This document shows, in pieces, positions 24,944-37,642 of a DNA stretch of 64,000 nucleotides. Source of the stretch: Xiphydria camelus (lineage: Eukaryota > Arthropoda > Insecta > Hymenoptera > Xiphydriidae). A program made the position numbers and the translations under genes. Each line of letters begins with the position of its first letter. The first letter of the stretch is position 1. Below the pieces are notes generated by a model. It searched no databases. It saw nothing but the letters and a program-made list of their open reading frames with translations, and had not been told where the DNA came from. Location: NCBI GenBank assembly GCA_963678675.1, contig OY783194.1, forward strand, positions 30,544,278 through 30,608,277, in the 5' to 3' direction.

Positions 24944-25186
24944 TCGTAGCATTTAAAAAATTTGTGATTCGGAAAAAGGCCAATCGTAGCATTTACAAAA
25001 TTTGTGATTCGGAAAAAGGCCAATTTATTTTTACGATAACTACAATTTTAGTAAAACTTTGTAGAAGTTGTAAGCGTTGCTGTAATTTTTACTAAAATTT
25101 TATTTACATATCGTAGTAATAAATTGGCATCGTCTCGAAATTTATCGCAAACTTTGTAAATCCTACGATTTATTCTTTTCCGTGCG
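24944..25186. mobile_element. MITE family L, copy 1, with a duplicated 39-bp end
   Basis: The left end CGTAGCATTTA...TTTGTGATTCGGAAAAAGG occurs twice in tandem (24944 and 24983), and the right end CTTTGTAAATCCTACGATT is its complement. The core ACAATTTTAGTAAAA / TTTACTAAAATTTT is also inverted. It matches 33733-34196. Confidence 0.75.
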
Positions 25187-26041
25187 GGGCTGATATTAAA
25201 ATCGTTGGGAAAGTACAAAAGTTGAGTACAAAAATTAAATATTTTGTGTCTTGCATTTATTCGAAAAAGTATTAACGAAATAAAACGTTTGCGCGTATAG
25301 AACTATAAGGATAATATAATATATCGAAAAAAGAAGCGAGTGTAAGAATCTCCGACGACGAAACCGCCTACGTCGAGCGAGACGACGACGTGACGTCCGA
25401 TAGCGCTTAGAAAATCGTTCGACGAGGAGGAAGCTGCGACGCGAGAGGGAGAAAGCGGAAAGACAGTCGTTTCCAGTCGATGGGGCGTCGAACGCGAACG
25501 CGAATCTCTGCCGGTGACATATTGCCGGCATCACACTTACGGCGAAAAGTGAAGTGAAGTTCTCGGTCCCACGCGGGGGAAAGGCCGCCGTTTCAATGAC
25601 GGCCTCTTCTGCGAAAATCGTCTCCATTCGGATTCAAATGAGGGCCCTCGCGCTCGTATCGCGCCACGCGTCATATACCCCGCGGGCAATTCGCCTCTTC
25701 TACGTGTCAAAATCGTCAGTTCGCAGACACCGGGGCGAATTTCGTCGTCCGCCCTCCGCTGTATATTTCGATATTCCACCACCCTTGGTGGCATACGTAC
25801 ACGCGAAGGCAAGAGGGGAGACGCCGTCAGGCTCGTTCGCATAAATAATTTGATCGAACTATACATATAAATGCTTCTCAAAGAACCTGAACTCCGCTTC
25901 TTTTCGCATTTTTTCACTTCAATTCCGATTTAGCTTCGGAATCGTAAAACGAAGATCTTCCCCGCTACCCTCCATTCGAAATTGCGCGTTCAACGAATTT
26001 TCTCCAGCTTATCATAATCGTGTCGGATTTTCAAAGAACTC

Positions 26042-26380
26042 ATTCGGATAGACAAATGTACGTTGATTGTACAGTAACTTTAAGTAGTATTGGCTCTCAT
26101 CAGATGCATCAAGGTTGCGCGCTCGATGAGTCGTCACTAAGCAAGCATATTTGTGACACTAAATGATTTCAAGACAATACAAATAAAATGCCAAACATAA
26201 TATACTCAACATGACAACAATTTTTCCTAAATATATGTTGCTACAATAAATACTGCAATTTGAATCACATTAAGTTTCAATGTATATTTAATATAATAAT
26301 TTATTTAAGAACAGTTATGTCTTCAAATTCATGCGGCAAAATAAACGTAAACTTTAGAACGATCAATTATTGCGGTTTAT
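26042..26380. repeat. Repeat family M, copy 2 (uninterrupted)
   Basis: CGGATAGACAAATGTACG, GTACAGTAACTTTAAGTAG, GCATCAAGGTTG, AAATGATTTCAA, ATACAAATAAAATGCC and ATCAATTATTGCGG occur in the same order as in 3720-4305. It gives the empty site for the D insertion there. Confidence 0.7.
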
Positions 26381-26395
26381 TTAGGTATTTCTACA

Positions 26396-26660
26396 CAAAT
26401 AAAAATAAATTTTCGTTTCAATAATACCAGGAGCAATTCTCACTCTTCCCTGCCATTGATCTCATTCGCGGACAATAACGCGAAGCTTATCGATCGCACT
26501 TTTAACGTATTCGATATTCAGGGACCATACGAGTGTTATCATAATTAATCATTTGTTCCATAGTTCCATGATATTTTTATATTTTAAAAAATACCACGGC
26601 ATTCCCACGATTTTTCCATGCGCGAATAAAATTCCATGATATCTCCATGACCTCGATTAT
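26396..26660. repeat. Repeat family N, copy 1
   Basis: Shares CAATTCTCACT, TGCCATTGATCTC, CATAGTTCCATGATATTTT and AAAATTCCATGAT with 30040-30300. It directly follows M copy 2. No inverted ends are recognised; it could be a SINE- or LINE-derived piece. Confidence 0.6.
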
Positions 26661-28282
26661 TTCCACGATCGCTATGGACACACCGTTATAGCATACGACT
26701 CGCCAGGCGATCCTCAAGCACCGTAGAGACAAATTATCGCGAGCAGTCAGACGAGGATTTGAGGTAAAAGCTCTCTCGCTAAGTTATTTGCCTAATATCT
26801 GCCAAATTCCAATTCTCTCTCTACACGCGTGTCATTATATATTCCCATTTAGACGCGCGCGTGTATCCTCCGTACAGCAGTTCGACACGAAAGGATAAAT
26901 CTATACCCGCGCGCGTTCCCGAAGTACATGGAGCGCGCGCCGTATACCGGCAGCGGATCAGGCTCTGAGTACATACCTACTTAGGCAAACCCCAAGCTCG
27001 GCCCGAGGCATCTTAATCACGTAATTGCTCGCGGAATCCCTCGGCTCCGCGGCCGCGAGAAGCCAACCACTCCCCGGGACTAAAAAGTGAGCACAAACGC
27101 GCCGCGGGGCTCGATATCTTCTTACTTATTCATCCGCATTTCATCTTGGCAATCGATAATTATCTCGGCGGGGAAGAGACGACGCGACGGTCGGGACAAG
27201 GATTTTGGGGCTTGTCGCGGGGGGATGGCTCTCACTTTTAAGGGTGTAAAAGCTTTTAGCGCTCAAATCTAATCGCCGCGATGACTCTTTCCCCATTGTT
27301 ATTCTCCCCCCTCCCGGCGACGCCCGTTGCTCCGCGGATCTTCGAAACCGGTTGCAAAGCGGTAGGCGCCGTATGCTCGCTCTGCCGAATGATTTGAATA
27401 AGTAACGATAATCTGCTAGGCCTCTTATAACTCGAGGCGGAGAGCGCGGCCACGTGCTTATTAGTGCAGTTTATGCGTGTGCTCGAGGTGCGCTCGAAAG
27501 TGGTCTTCGGAATGAATCGTAACTTTTTCTACTTTTCATTATTAATGGAACGATCGCGACGTTGTATAAATACTAATTTACAACGGTTAAACGGCTGTAA
27601 CTCGTTCCCTCTCTGCTCACTGAGAAAAACTATTTTTTTGAAGATACGAATTTTGCGGTATTTCATACGTGCCATCGATATGTAAAGATATGGGTAACAG
27701 GTCATCGCTCGTGAGGCATTTATAGCGGAATCATGGAAATCCGGACGATTCCTTTTTCGTTATCGGCGGAATTACGCCGTGGAATCGGCCGCAACGACGA
27801 GCAATTAATATTTTATGAATTATTACGCCGGGGCGAGGCGAGGGCCGCCCTGCAGGGGCGACTCTCGAGCATTATTTTCCCTCCGCCCGAGAAAACCGTA
27901 AAGAAACGCGTCTCTGCTCGATATTCAGCGATTCACCGTCCACAAAGGTCCACCCCCGGGGTCGTTTACTGACCCCCGAGGAGCCACATAAAATATAACC
28001 GAATCAAATCGGGAAGCGGGAGACATTACTTCCGGTGGACGAGACCAAATCGAGGTTAAGTTCTTCCGGTCTGGCAGAGATCGCAGAAACACGTCGATGT
28101 CTCATATTAACGACCGCGCGGACGATAATGGCCCTTCGCTGACTGCCGCCGGACCACTCGTCGATGTGGATTACGATTCGTTGATCAATCATCGGGATTA
28201 CCTCCAAAACGTCCGCACCGACTATACGTGCGCGACGCGATATCGGGTGCGGTTGTTATACGGTGGCCTTTAAATTATCGCG

Positions 28283-28284
<2 letters not shown>

Positions 28285-28349
<65 letters not shown>
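28285..28349. repeat. (CT)n microsatellite
   Basis: About 32 CT dinucleotides with one TTT interruption near 28315. This is the longest simple repeat in the window. Confidence 0.95.
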
Positions 28350-28351
<2 letters not shown>

Positions 28352-28516
28352 CAACGTATTGAGAAAGTTTCGTGTACGAAGATTCGCGTTTCTCGAACTA
28401 CGATGCGAGAGCATACGAGACTCGAAGCGAGCATCGATCGACGAGGTCGAACGGTGCAGATTCTGGCGAAAGCGGAAACGTTTGAGCACTGGGTGGATGC
28501 TATTAGTTCATTATCG

Positions 28517-29015
28517 TGCACTGAGAGAAATTTTACAGATTGTAAGTACACAGAGAAAAAGAATTAATTGGATCTGCTAAAAATGACTTGTGGGAGATCA
28601 CAGGTAACTATTTATTTACATCAATTTGATCTTTTTTTCTTCCTAATAATTTGATACTCCTTCCTTACGATCACGTACTATTTCATATGATTGTAAGAAA
28701 GCTATTTAGTCGATGTAATAAGAAATGTAATTGATATAAATAAATAATTGCTTACGACCCCGCAAGTCATTTTCAGTAGATCCAACCAATTCTTTTTCTC
28801 TGTGTACGGCAATGCTGATAATTTATTACAGTAAGAATGAGTTCTAATTATCTTAGCAATACTCGCGTCTATTTCAGCAATACGCGTTACTCTTGTTACT
28901 ATTTGATATCGCTTTATTACTGTCTATACCGTCTAGCGCTAACCTCACTTAGCCTTAAATTTAGCTATCATAGCTGTACTAATTGCTGTGTGACCTACAA
29001 ATTTCTCTCAGTGTG
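28517..29015. mobile_element. MITE family F with a C element inserted
   Basis: The outer ends GCACTGAGAGAAATTTTACAG and CTACAAATTTCTCTCAGTGTG are inverted. At 28547-28807 a complete C element interrupts. The remaining F interior contains repeated TTAGCAATACTCGCGTCTA / CAGCAATACGCGTTACTC motifs. Confidence 0.75.
28547..28807. mobile_element. MITE family C, copy 3 (inside F)
   Basis: TACACAGAGAAAAAGAATTA start and TTCTTTTTCTCTGTGTA end are perfect inverted repeats; GGATCTGCTAAAAATGACTT pairs with AAGTCATTTTCAGTAGATCC. Confidence 0.88.
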
Positions 29016-30039
29016 GATTAGAATTGCTACGATTACCCGTGACGTCCCCGAAAACTCGCGAGAGCGATAAGTCAAACCGAGGGGTGACATCGTGAAAGGC
29101 TCCACTGTACGTAATAATAATCACAGTCGTATCGCTACGCCGCTCGGTGAAATAACACGCGGAAGTTCCAGGCAAGTTTAATTGGAACTGAGGGAAAAGG
29201 ACGCGCGATTGGCCCGCGGGCGAGCAGCAGTCAATATATTGTACGTATTTTTCCCGTTCGCCTTTTAACTTACCACGGACAACTTCCCGCGTACTACTTT
29301 CCGCTCCTCGGTATATATATAGGTACACGCGCGCGTCCCGATAAGAGTGCAACGACTCATCTACTTCGAAACTGATACACCAACTCGTTCAAAGCTAGTA
29401 AATTCGCGGAGAACGCGATATTCCCTGAAAGTTCGCTGAACCCGATACCTGGTCCATTGCGAGGAACGCGAGCAATGAGAGTTATTACGCTCGTGCCATT
29501 ATTCGAGCTGCCTCGGTGCACTACCATATCTGCATTCGACCTGCATCTGTCTCGAATGTTCTCTGGTATAAATGTGTGGTGATATTTCCAATGATAACGA
29601 CGACCGCGAGAATTGTGCAGTCTCGAAAGACGAGGTTGAATGGCGAATTTCGAGACAATTTCTGACTGATGATGCTAATTTTGGTAAGATAAGAGTAGAA
29701 TTGACTGACAAGTGTAATCAGCCTGTTCTGAAAATATCCAGCGGGAAACGTTTGACTGTAACTTGGCGCAACCGGCGGTTCGCATTAGCTTCGCCAGATG
29801 GCACGACCAATCGGATGGTTTCGTTGTTGCATTTGCATAGCTTTTCCTGCGCGGTGAATTGAATTTGAAATAGAAAGAATTCGATTGGGTGAAAATAATG
29901 CAAGAAAATTTAATTCTTTTATTACAGGGTTTCTAACGATTAGGAATAATAAATTTGCGTGATATTTCCCTGATTTTCAGGCGAGATTTCTGTATTTTTC
30001 CATAATCGCGTCAATGACTTTTAATGTGTTTATGCAGAA

Positions 30040-30300
30040 TTTTCTGCTCAAATGGAAATACATTTTTGTTTCAATAACACCGAGAGTAATTCTCACTGTT
30101 CCTTGCTATTGATCTCCTTCGCGGGCGTTAACGCGAAATTCACCGACCGTTCTTTTAACGTATCCAACACCCACAAAGGTCATATAAATCTTACTAAATC
30201 GATCGTTTATTCCATAGTTCCATGATATTTTCAAATTTTTAACAAATCCCGTGATATTTCCATGATATTACACATGCAAAAAATTCCATGATTTCTCTAG
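30040..30300. repeat. Repeat family N, copy 2
   Basis: Parallel to 26396-26660: GTTTCAATAACACCGAGAG, GCTATTGATCTCCTTCGCG, TTAACGTATCCAACACCC, CATAGTTCCATGATATTTT. Moderately diverged. Confidence 0.6.
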
Positions 30301-31241
30301 GTGATTGATTGGAAGTAATTCGAAATTCTTGATAGAATCCTTCAATCAGTGGCGGAACAACTTTAATCCGTCCATTTCAAGCGCCACGAACAATAATTCC
30401 TCTGCTGGTTGCGTATTACGAGTATATTCACGTGGAACAAACCCTACATTACATGCGATATTGTTTCTCGCAGAATACTACAACGACGAAAGCTCGAGCC
30501 CAAAATATTCTTCCCGCACGCGTATGCGGTCTCACGTTCCAATAACTCTAACATTATTTCAGATTCAGATTTGCTTGAAATTTGTTTCTTGCCGAGAACA
30601 GAAGCCCATAAATATGTAATACCTTCCCATATCGTACGCGCGCCGCTCTCGTGACGCGCAACCCCTTACGTGTTTTTGCGCCGCTCTAGCTCGCGGCTAT
30701 ACAAGGGGAAACGCGGTAAATCATTCGGCCCGAAAGAAAACACAATACAATATCCTGGAACGATGGGAGAGAGATGGCATGGCGCGAGCGCGGGTGCGGC
30801 TCCCTGTATACGCGCGGGACCTCCTTTCCGAGGGAATTGCGAAAGCCATAAGTCAACGTTATATTACCAAAAATACTTTAAAGTGGCACTCAACGCGACC
30901 GAGATATAAACTGCATATGTGTCGCGCTACGCGCGCCGGGGGACGGTTCTGGCTTTCAGGTTTCGCAGCGGAAAATGCCGCGATATTTTATTACCGACTT
31001 TTTCGAGGTGGCTGCAGCGATGCCGGATGAAAAAGAGGCGAAAGGATACGGTCAACCGTGGGAGTAACAGATACAGCTTTCGATCTTGGTGAAAAAAAGA
31101 GAGGGAAACACTTCGGAGCAAACGTATCGTGCTATTTTATTTGTACTGCGATATTCGAGAATATTTTTCTCGTAAAGTTCACGGAATACGAAAAATAGAT
31201 ATCAGTAATTTTTAATTACTCTCATAAGAAATCATTCGTAT

Positions 31242-31471
31242 TACGCCGAGAGAAAAAATTGTACGTATTCAATGAAATCTACGTTTACGGGTGGAGGAAT
31301 GCAAAATTAGTTGATATGACTAATAAATTTTATTATAGCGATTAACGGCTATTTGAAGGAAACAGGCTTCAGTCCATTCGAGTCAATTATTAGCCCAAGT
31401 ATAACTAGCTCTGCATTCCCCTACCCGTAATCACCGATTTAGCGAAATTAAGTACATTTTTCTCTCAGTGC
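31242..31471. mobile_element. MITE family E, copy 1
   Basis: Starts CGCCGAGAGAAAAAATTGTA and ends GTACATTTTTCTCTCAGTGC. GGTGGAGGAATGCAAAATTA and CTCTGCATTCCCCTACCCG are inverted subterminal motifs, with CGATTAACGGCTATTTGAAG in the middle. Confidence 0.8.
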
Positions 31472-32102
31472 AAAAGTTATTTAAAACTGGATTTTTTACA
31501 AAGCCCGTGATTATTTTTTTTTACTGAGCTGCGAGTGAATAGACTCAAAAGAAGCGAAAAAGAAATTGTAGAATCTTTGGAAAGAGACGTCTGCTACAGT
31601 CTCCAACATATTACAGCTACAGGACTAAGTACTTTCCTTTCTCGCATCCGGATCTCAGACCGATTCGCAGAGCCTCCACCGCAGTGTCAAGAGCACGCAA
31701 CAATGCGTATCGCGTACGGGCGCGTGTCCCTTCCATATATAGGCTCCGCCGCGGAAGGCAGGAAGCGAAACATATTTCTCCCGGAGTCATATAGAAAAAG
31801 AGCACGGTAAACCACGGCCCCGAAAGCATTTCGAGACGTAACCTAAAATAATGCCCGACAGAATCGAACAAAAGCTTGAAATACGAGCGAAGCTCCGCTA
31901 TAAGTCTCGCGTTCGGTAACTTATGATACACTTCCTTTCCGCGTATGTGGATACGTGCCTGGCTGCGCTCTATTATAATTTAATAAATGTTCCACGACTT
32001 CGCGAGTCGCTCGTTGAGTGCTGGCTCTTTCGCGGGGTCGCGATGTAGTAAAAAGAAGAAGTAAATAGAAAATAATATGCCTACATATTTTTTTGTTCAA
32101 TT

Positions 32103-32322
32103 ATGCACCGAGAGAAAAATGTAGTAAATTCGACTAAATCGGAAGTTACGGTTGGAGGAATGCAGATTTAGTTACTCAATAATTGACTCGAATAGACTAC
32201 AGCCTGTTTTCTTTAAATAGCCGTTAATCGGTAAAACCAAATTTATTAATCGGAGCAACTAATTCTGCATTCCCCACCCGTAAACGCAGATTTCCTTGAA
32301 TATACTGTTTCTTTTCTCTCAC
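32103..32322. mobile_element. MITE family E, copy 2
   Basis: ATGCACCGAGAGAAAAATG start and GTTTCTTTTCTCTCAC end. Compared with copy 1 the centre is in the opposite orientation (CTTTAAATAGCCGTTAATCG). Confidence 0.8.
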
Positions 32323-32343
32323 AATCAATGTGACTACTCAAGC

Positions 32344-32568
32344 AAAAAGGTTCCATATATACCATGTACGTAATCCAAAAGTATGTGGTTTTAGTCATAT
32401 ATAAATTACATGTGTGATGTCTATATTAACCATATAAAGACTATACCTATACAGATTTTTGAACGTGTATATAGCTCTTATATGTTTAAGATAGAAATCA
32501 TATACATACAATCTATATATGACCAAAACCGCATATGGATTATATTGAAAACCCAAAAAAAAGTGCCG
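32344..32568. mobile_element. MITE family A, copy 5 (decayed ends)
   Basis: The interior GTGGTTTTAGTCATATATAA and ATATGACCAAAACCGCATAT inverted pair and TATAAAGACTATACCTATAC match family A. The CCCAGGCGG ends are lost or degenerate. Confidence 0.6.
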
Positions 32569-33732
32569 GAATCCCCACCAGTCGCTTCATCCCCCGATTC
32601 TCAGGTCGACAACCATTATCCCCCCGAGTCCATATCGTCCAACAATCCGCATGGCGCGTTCCGTGTACGTTTCACTTATAAATATGTACATACGATATTC
32701 CGCGTGACCCGCCGCAAAACTCGCCACCCGCTCGCAGTCACTTAGCGCGAGTTCCTCTATAATATTCCAGACTAAGGTCCGATCGATTTGAACCGCGACG
32801 GTGTCTGGGCTGTTGACCCTTTCTTACCGCTGTACATTTCGTCGCTTCTCTCTTTGCATTCGAGAGCTACGACAAACGACGGCGTCGGCGGCGACGACGA
32901 CGACAACGACGACTTCAATGGCGCGGACGGATTCTCGGCCCGCGTATAAGACCGACCCCGTAGGGTCGTTTCCGTTTCTCGTTTCCACCGGCCGTGGAAT
33001 TAATTGCAACGACCGTGTCTTAATTGATAACGAAAGGCATTAAGATTTCGCGTAATGCCTCGCGAAAGATGGAGATCCAGGGTGCACCCCTCTGTGTGCT
33101 CCTGGTGCCAACCCCCGCCCCGGAACCTTACGATTCTCCGACCATGCGGAAACGACGGCAATGGCCAGAGGGGGTGGAAAGCCGTGAAATAGTATCCGGG
33201 GAACGCGTATATATTTGCATTCGCGATCCGCTTGACCTTAAATTCGCGGATCTACTTAAACGCGTGAAGCCGGAGTGGCGACTCGCGTAGATCCCTTCCA
33301 TCGCGCGTTGCGAGGGTGATTATTCACCGCGAGGCGAGGAGGGAGTGCAGCGCGCGCTCGAGCTTTGGTCGTTGGAAATTAAGGGGGATGAAGTTATGGC
33401 GGAATTCTCGAGGGGCGATTGACCGTGAAGAAACGACGTTGGAATGGAAAGGACAATTAATTAGGAAGGGAGGGGTTGAGTCGTGAATTTCCCGGAAACG
33501 AATGTGATTTTCAGTGCGAAATTATTCTAGGAAATATTTTCTTAATTCACACTATTGTAATTCAAGCGACTTACGTATACTTGATGGCTGGATGGTATCC
33601 TGGTATTTCCTCGGTTCCTCGCGCGAGTGAGTCTTCGCCAAGAATGATTCGGCGTGTGACTATTACCTGTAAAAACATTAATTTTCTAATGCGTACTTGT
33701 GTAAACGACCGTATTACAAAAGCGAGAGATCA

Positions 33733-34196
33733 TCCTAGCATTTACAAAGTTTGTGGTAAATTTCGAAACAAAGCCAATTTATTGTTGCAGTGAGAAAAAT
33801 ATATTAACCTGGTCAATATAACTAAAATCCTGGAGACCGTAACCAAACCATTTGGTAAAATATGGATTCTCTCTCTCCATCTATTTGGTTAATCTGATCA
33901 TTTTTTGATTAGAATAACTGGACATTTAGTTAGAATGACTGAACATGTAGTTAGAATAACTAGATATTTTATTCAATTTTCTAGTATTTTGGTTAGAATA
34001 ACTAAACTCGTTTAGCAAAATAGGTTTTGTCATTTTAATTAAGTTATTTTTCTCAGTGTACGATAACTACAATTTTAATAAAAGTCTACAAATTTTACTA
34101 TAATTCTTACTAAAATTGCAGTCATCGTTATTGACGTTGTCCCGAAATTTACTACAAACTTTGTAAATGCTACGATTTATTTTTTTCCGCGCAGTA
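33733..34196. mobile_element. MITE family L, copy 2, with a B element inserted
   Basis: The left part CTAGCATTTACAAAGTTTG and the right part CTTTGTAAATGCTACGATTT are inverted. The centre is interrupted at 33786-34060 by a complete B element. Copy 1 (24944-25186) has no insertion. Confidence 0.78.
33786..34060. mobile_element. MITE family B, copy 6 (inside L)
   Basis: GCAGTGAGAAAAATATATTA to TTATTTTTCTCAGTGTA, with GATTAGAATAACTGGACAT and CCTGGAGACCGTAACCAAACC. Confidence 0.8.
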
Positions 34197-34826
34197 AAAT
34201 TCGTCGTGTCTGGACATCCGCTCCGCGGAACGAGACGCGGTGAAGTGGCAAACGCCGATATACCCTACCCAGACGAGCACCACGGGGTGTCGATATTTCA
34301 TGAGGTCAATCCTTCCCTTCTTCTTCGCGTGCTGACTACCCGGTAGTTACCTACATGACGAATACACGCGGTGGGGGGGAGGGAGGGGGCGGTAGGTATA
34401 CCCGCGCGCACAATGTATCGCATTTTACGAGTACCGAGGCACTCAGATTTTATTACGTTATTTTGTTAATGCACTACCCGGGTCTACGAGGCGAAATGCT
34501 TCGCTCGAAAAATATTATGTCCCACTCGGCTGCAGAGCAGAAACGGGCCATGAAATATTTTATACTTCTTCCGTCTCTTCGATTTTTTACATTTCGCTCT
34601 TTATCCGCGCTGAATTCCTCGCCGCGGCGATATACACGGTCCCGGTCTCACGCGCGTTTTATTCGCGCATCGGATCCTTTTTGAGTTCTTTTTCCCCGGC
34701 TTTCGAACCAAGTGGCGTCGGTGCACCGTGGAAAAGCGCAGCAACCTTGCAGTGTAGCGAAACTACCTTCTTCCGCGGTTTCAACTTTTCCACGCGAGAA
34801 ACCTTCTCGAATACGAGTGATCTTCA

Positions 34827-35225
34827 CTGAGAGAAATTTATTGATCGCACAGTAATTAGTATAGCTATGATAGATATATACTTTGACACTCTAAGTGAAG
34901 TTAACTAGACAGTATAGGTAATACAGCAATACCAAATAGTAAGAAGAGCAATACGTATTGCTGAATTAACTATACGACTGAAAACTATTTGACGAAAACA
35001 AGTTGTAGTCAATTATAGCAAATTATTAATTCAGGTAACTAGATCTGCGTTCCCCCGCCCGTGACCGCTAATTTTTTTCCATCATACTTTTTTCCATTTG
35101 GCATACCTACAGCTGAAAATAAAAATAAGTATTGCTAAGGGGTAACTGGTAAGTAAGCTAAGAACTTATTCTTATATTAATAAATTACTAGCATTGCCGT
35201 ACAATCTACTGAATTTCTCTCAGCG
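34827..35225. mobile_element. MITE family F, with an embedded E fragment
   Basis: The ends CACTGAGAGAAATTTATTG and ACTGAATTTCTCTCAG are inverted. The interior AGCAATACCAAATAGTAAG matches family F. Between ~34975 and 35085 the right half of E (ACTAGATCTGCGTTCCCCC, CCGTGACCGCTAATTTT) is present. Confidence 0.65.
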
Positions 35226-35867
35226 TTGGTGAAATTCTCCCTCGAAAAATAAGTGAAAACAAATTTCTCTCCGAGCAACGTTAATCTTAACGGACGCGTT
35301 AATCTTAACGGACGTCCCTCTCGTTACTCCCGTGCCCCGGCCACGTGCAGGACATCAATGGGAAGACGGGCCCCGGGACCCCGTAGCCATCACGCGAAAG
35401 GCGTCAAAGGGCGAGACGTTTAGAAACGCCATAATCCGCGCGCGTTTCACCTCCGCCAAAAAGTTTCGCGCCGGCCCGATCGGGGTTAACCGTAGACTTT
35501 ACAGCCGACGTTTAAACTCTCCTAACTACAGCCTCGTCGTTAAAAGCCGCGCGCGCTTTTTCAAGCGTTGCGGTCTGTCAATAATATACTCGTGGTATTT
35601 TAACGGCGGCAATAATTTTTGTCGCGCGCTATAAATCACGCGTAGCCCCGAGTGGATGGAACGCGCGATATGTGTATACCATATGGGTTTTTAGTACTGT
35701 GCACTTAGTAAATCGCATCGACGAAACGATCCGCGACGGTAGGTGAAGCTTAAATGTTTGAACAGCGCCGGTTATCGATTGTGCTGCCAGCATTTCTTCG
35801 TCGTTCGTAAAGATAATGGTACGCGTATACGCGATCGATGATTATTCCAGAATATAGCCTTGCATCG

Positions 35868-36095
35868 TACACTGAGGAAAAAATGTGGTAAACTTGACTA
35901 AATTGGACGGTCACGGGCGGAAGAACGCCGATTTAGTGACTCGAACCAATAATTTGCAAGACCTGAACACAGTTTGTCTTCATCAAACAATTTCAAATCA
36001 TTATAACCAAATTATTTAACTGAAATAACTTGATCGACGTTCCCTCGCCCATAACCGCCAATTTAGTCAAATCTGTTTTTTTTTTCACTGTGTAT
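35868..36095. mobile_element. MITE family E, copy 3
   Basis: TACACTGAGGAAAAAATGTGG start and TTTTTTTTTCACTGTGTA end; CGGTCACGGGCGGAAGAACG pairs with CGTTCCCTCGCCCATAACCG. Confidence 0.8.
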
Positions 36096-36109
36096 AAGCA
36101 ATAATTGAT

Positions 36110-36335
36110 TCACAGAGAAAAATAATTATAATAGTTGGATCTACTCAAAATGACTTGCTGGGTCGCCAGTTGTTATTTATTTATCTCTTTCTTAAAATCA
36201 TATGGAATAGCATGCGATTGCAAAGAGGGAATATCTAATTAATATATGAAAAGAGATTTAATTAATGTAAATAAACAGTTACTTGCGATCCTACAAGTAA
36301 TTATTAATCGGTCCAACTAATCCTTCTTCTCTGTA
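36110..36335. mobile_element. MITE family C, copy 4
   Basis: TTCACAGAGAAAAATAATTA start and AATCCTTCTTCTCTGTA end, with GGATCTACTCAAAATGACTTG and TCATATGGAATAGCATGCG. It lies 15 bp from E copy 3. Confidence 0.78.
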
Positions 36336-37477
36336 TTGCAAAATTAATTTCTAAACAACGCAAATGTGTTTCCAAAATGAGTTCCACGCTAGGAAATAGA
36401 AATACGTAGATTGTGTGTGAAATTAATGCAAAGCTCGAAGGATTAACAGATATGCATTGTACCCCCTACATTCCCGCGTTAATCTAGCATTCCAGACACA
36501 CCGTGTGTCATATCGATTTCGTGGATATAGGTGCACCGCAGCGCGCAACACGCTAGGTGAACGCCTGCACTGGATCGCGTTGGTAAATTCCTTACCTGAC
36601 TCATCGGGAGTACCGCAGCGTCGCGATGCTTAATAGTCGCCAGATAACGGAACGTCGACGATCCGCGCGGGGAATACTGATTTTTCGTATTATAAGAATC
36701 GCGTATACGAACGACAATGCCGACTCTATTCGGTGCACCTATGTATATCCGATGCGCAATGCACAAAATGCAACGTTGGACTTCGCTCGTACATTGCGCG
36801 CCCGTATCTCTCAGCATTGCGATAAGAATCAAATATACTCTCTTTCGAGAAGACGGAAAATAGCACGCTCCCTCCCTACTCCCGGCACGCGTTATCCGCA
36901 TCGAGAAACTATAAATTCACGATCTTCGCGTCGCCCGTTCTCATCGTCGTGCCATTCGATTCGGCTCTACCCTCTCCGTAACGGAAACCCGCTCTCTCTC
37001 GAGGCTCGCCTAATGCAGAGTCACGTGCGCGTCATGCGCTTCGTGCGCCAATACATGCAGGTACGGCATGCGCGAGTTACCGGCGTCCTTCCATAAATCA
37101 CTAATGAAAAGTCGAATCGCGGGAGAGTTTCCTCGAGTCAATTCGTATCGCGGAGAAACAGAGGCTAATGGCTTTTCGACGAGCATAAAATAATCCGTCC
37201 ATTCGAGGAGGAGATAATTCGACGGCCGTGAAAGCACGTGGCCCCATCGTTAGAATTCTCGTTATACCGCGGAGGAATAGACGTACATACGTACGGCGAC
37301 GCGACTCGTAACGCGTGAAACGCGCCGCGTCCACGTGGGGAGTCGATACATCATAATCTTGCCGCGCGCGCAAATCGTATCAATCTTTTCCTGACGGCGC
37401 TCCGAGACACGCGCGATACGCTCGGGACAAGACGCAGCGTCGTAGAGCTCTCGCGTTGATGCTTCGATATATATCCC

Positions 37478-37642
37478 TGTTGAAAAAAAATACATAAGAT
37501 TCTTATCAAGTGGACGAATGTCGCATAGAGTCTTACATATCCTCATAAATTCTCATATGCTTTATATGAGAACGTATGAGGTTCTATGCGGTAGGTATTT
37601 GTCAACTTTGTGAGAACGTTATGGGTTCTTGTCAACAGGATA
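37478..37642. repeat. Imperfect inverted repeat (~165 bp)
   Basis: CCCTGTTGAAAA at the left and TTCTTGTCAACAGG at the right face each other. TAGAGTCTTACATATCCTCATA and TATGAGGTTCTAT inside are also complementary around CATATGCTTTATATG. It is possibly a small MITE; one copy only. Confidence 0.45.

Noticed and set aside
28256..28580. Frames rich in alternating Arg/Glu or Ser/Leu
   Set aside because: They are translations of the (CT)n microsatellite.
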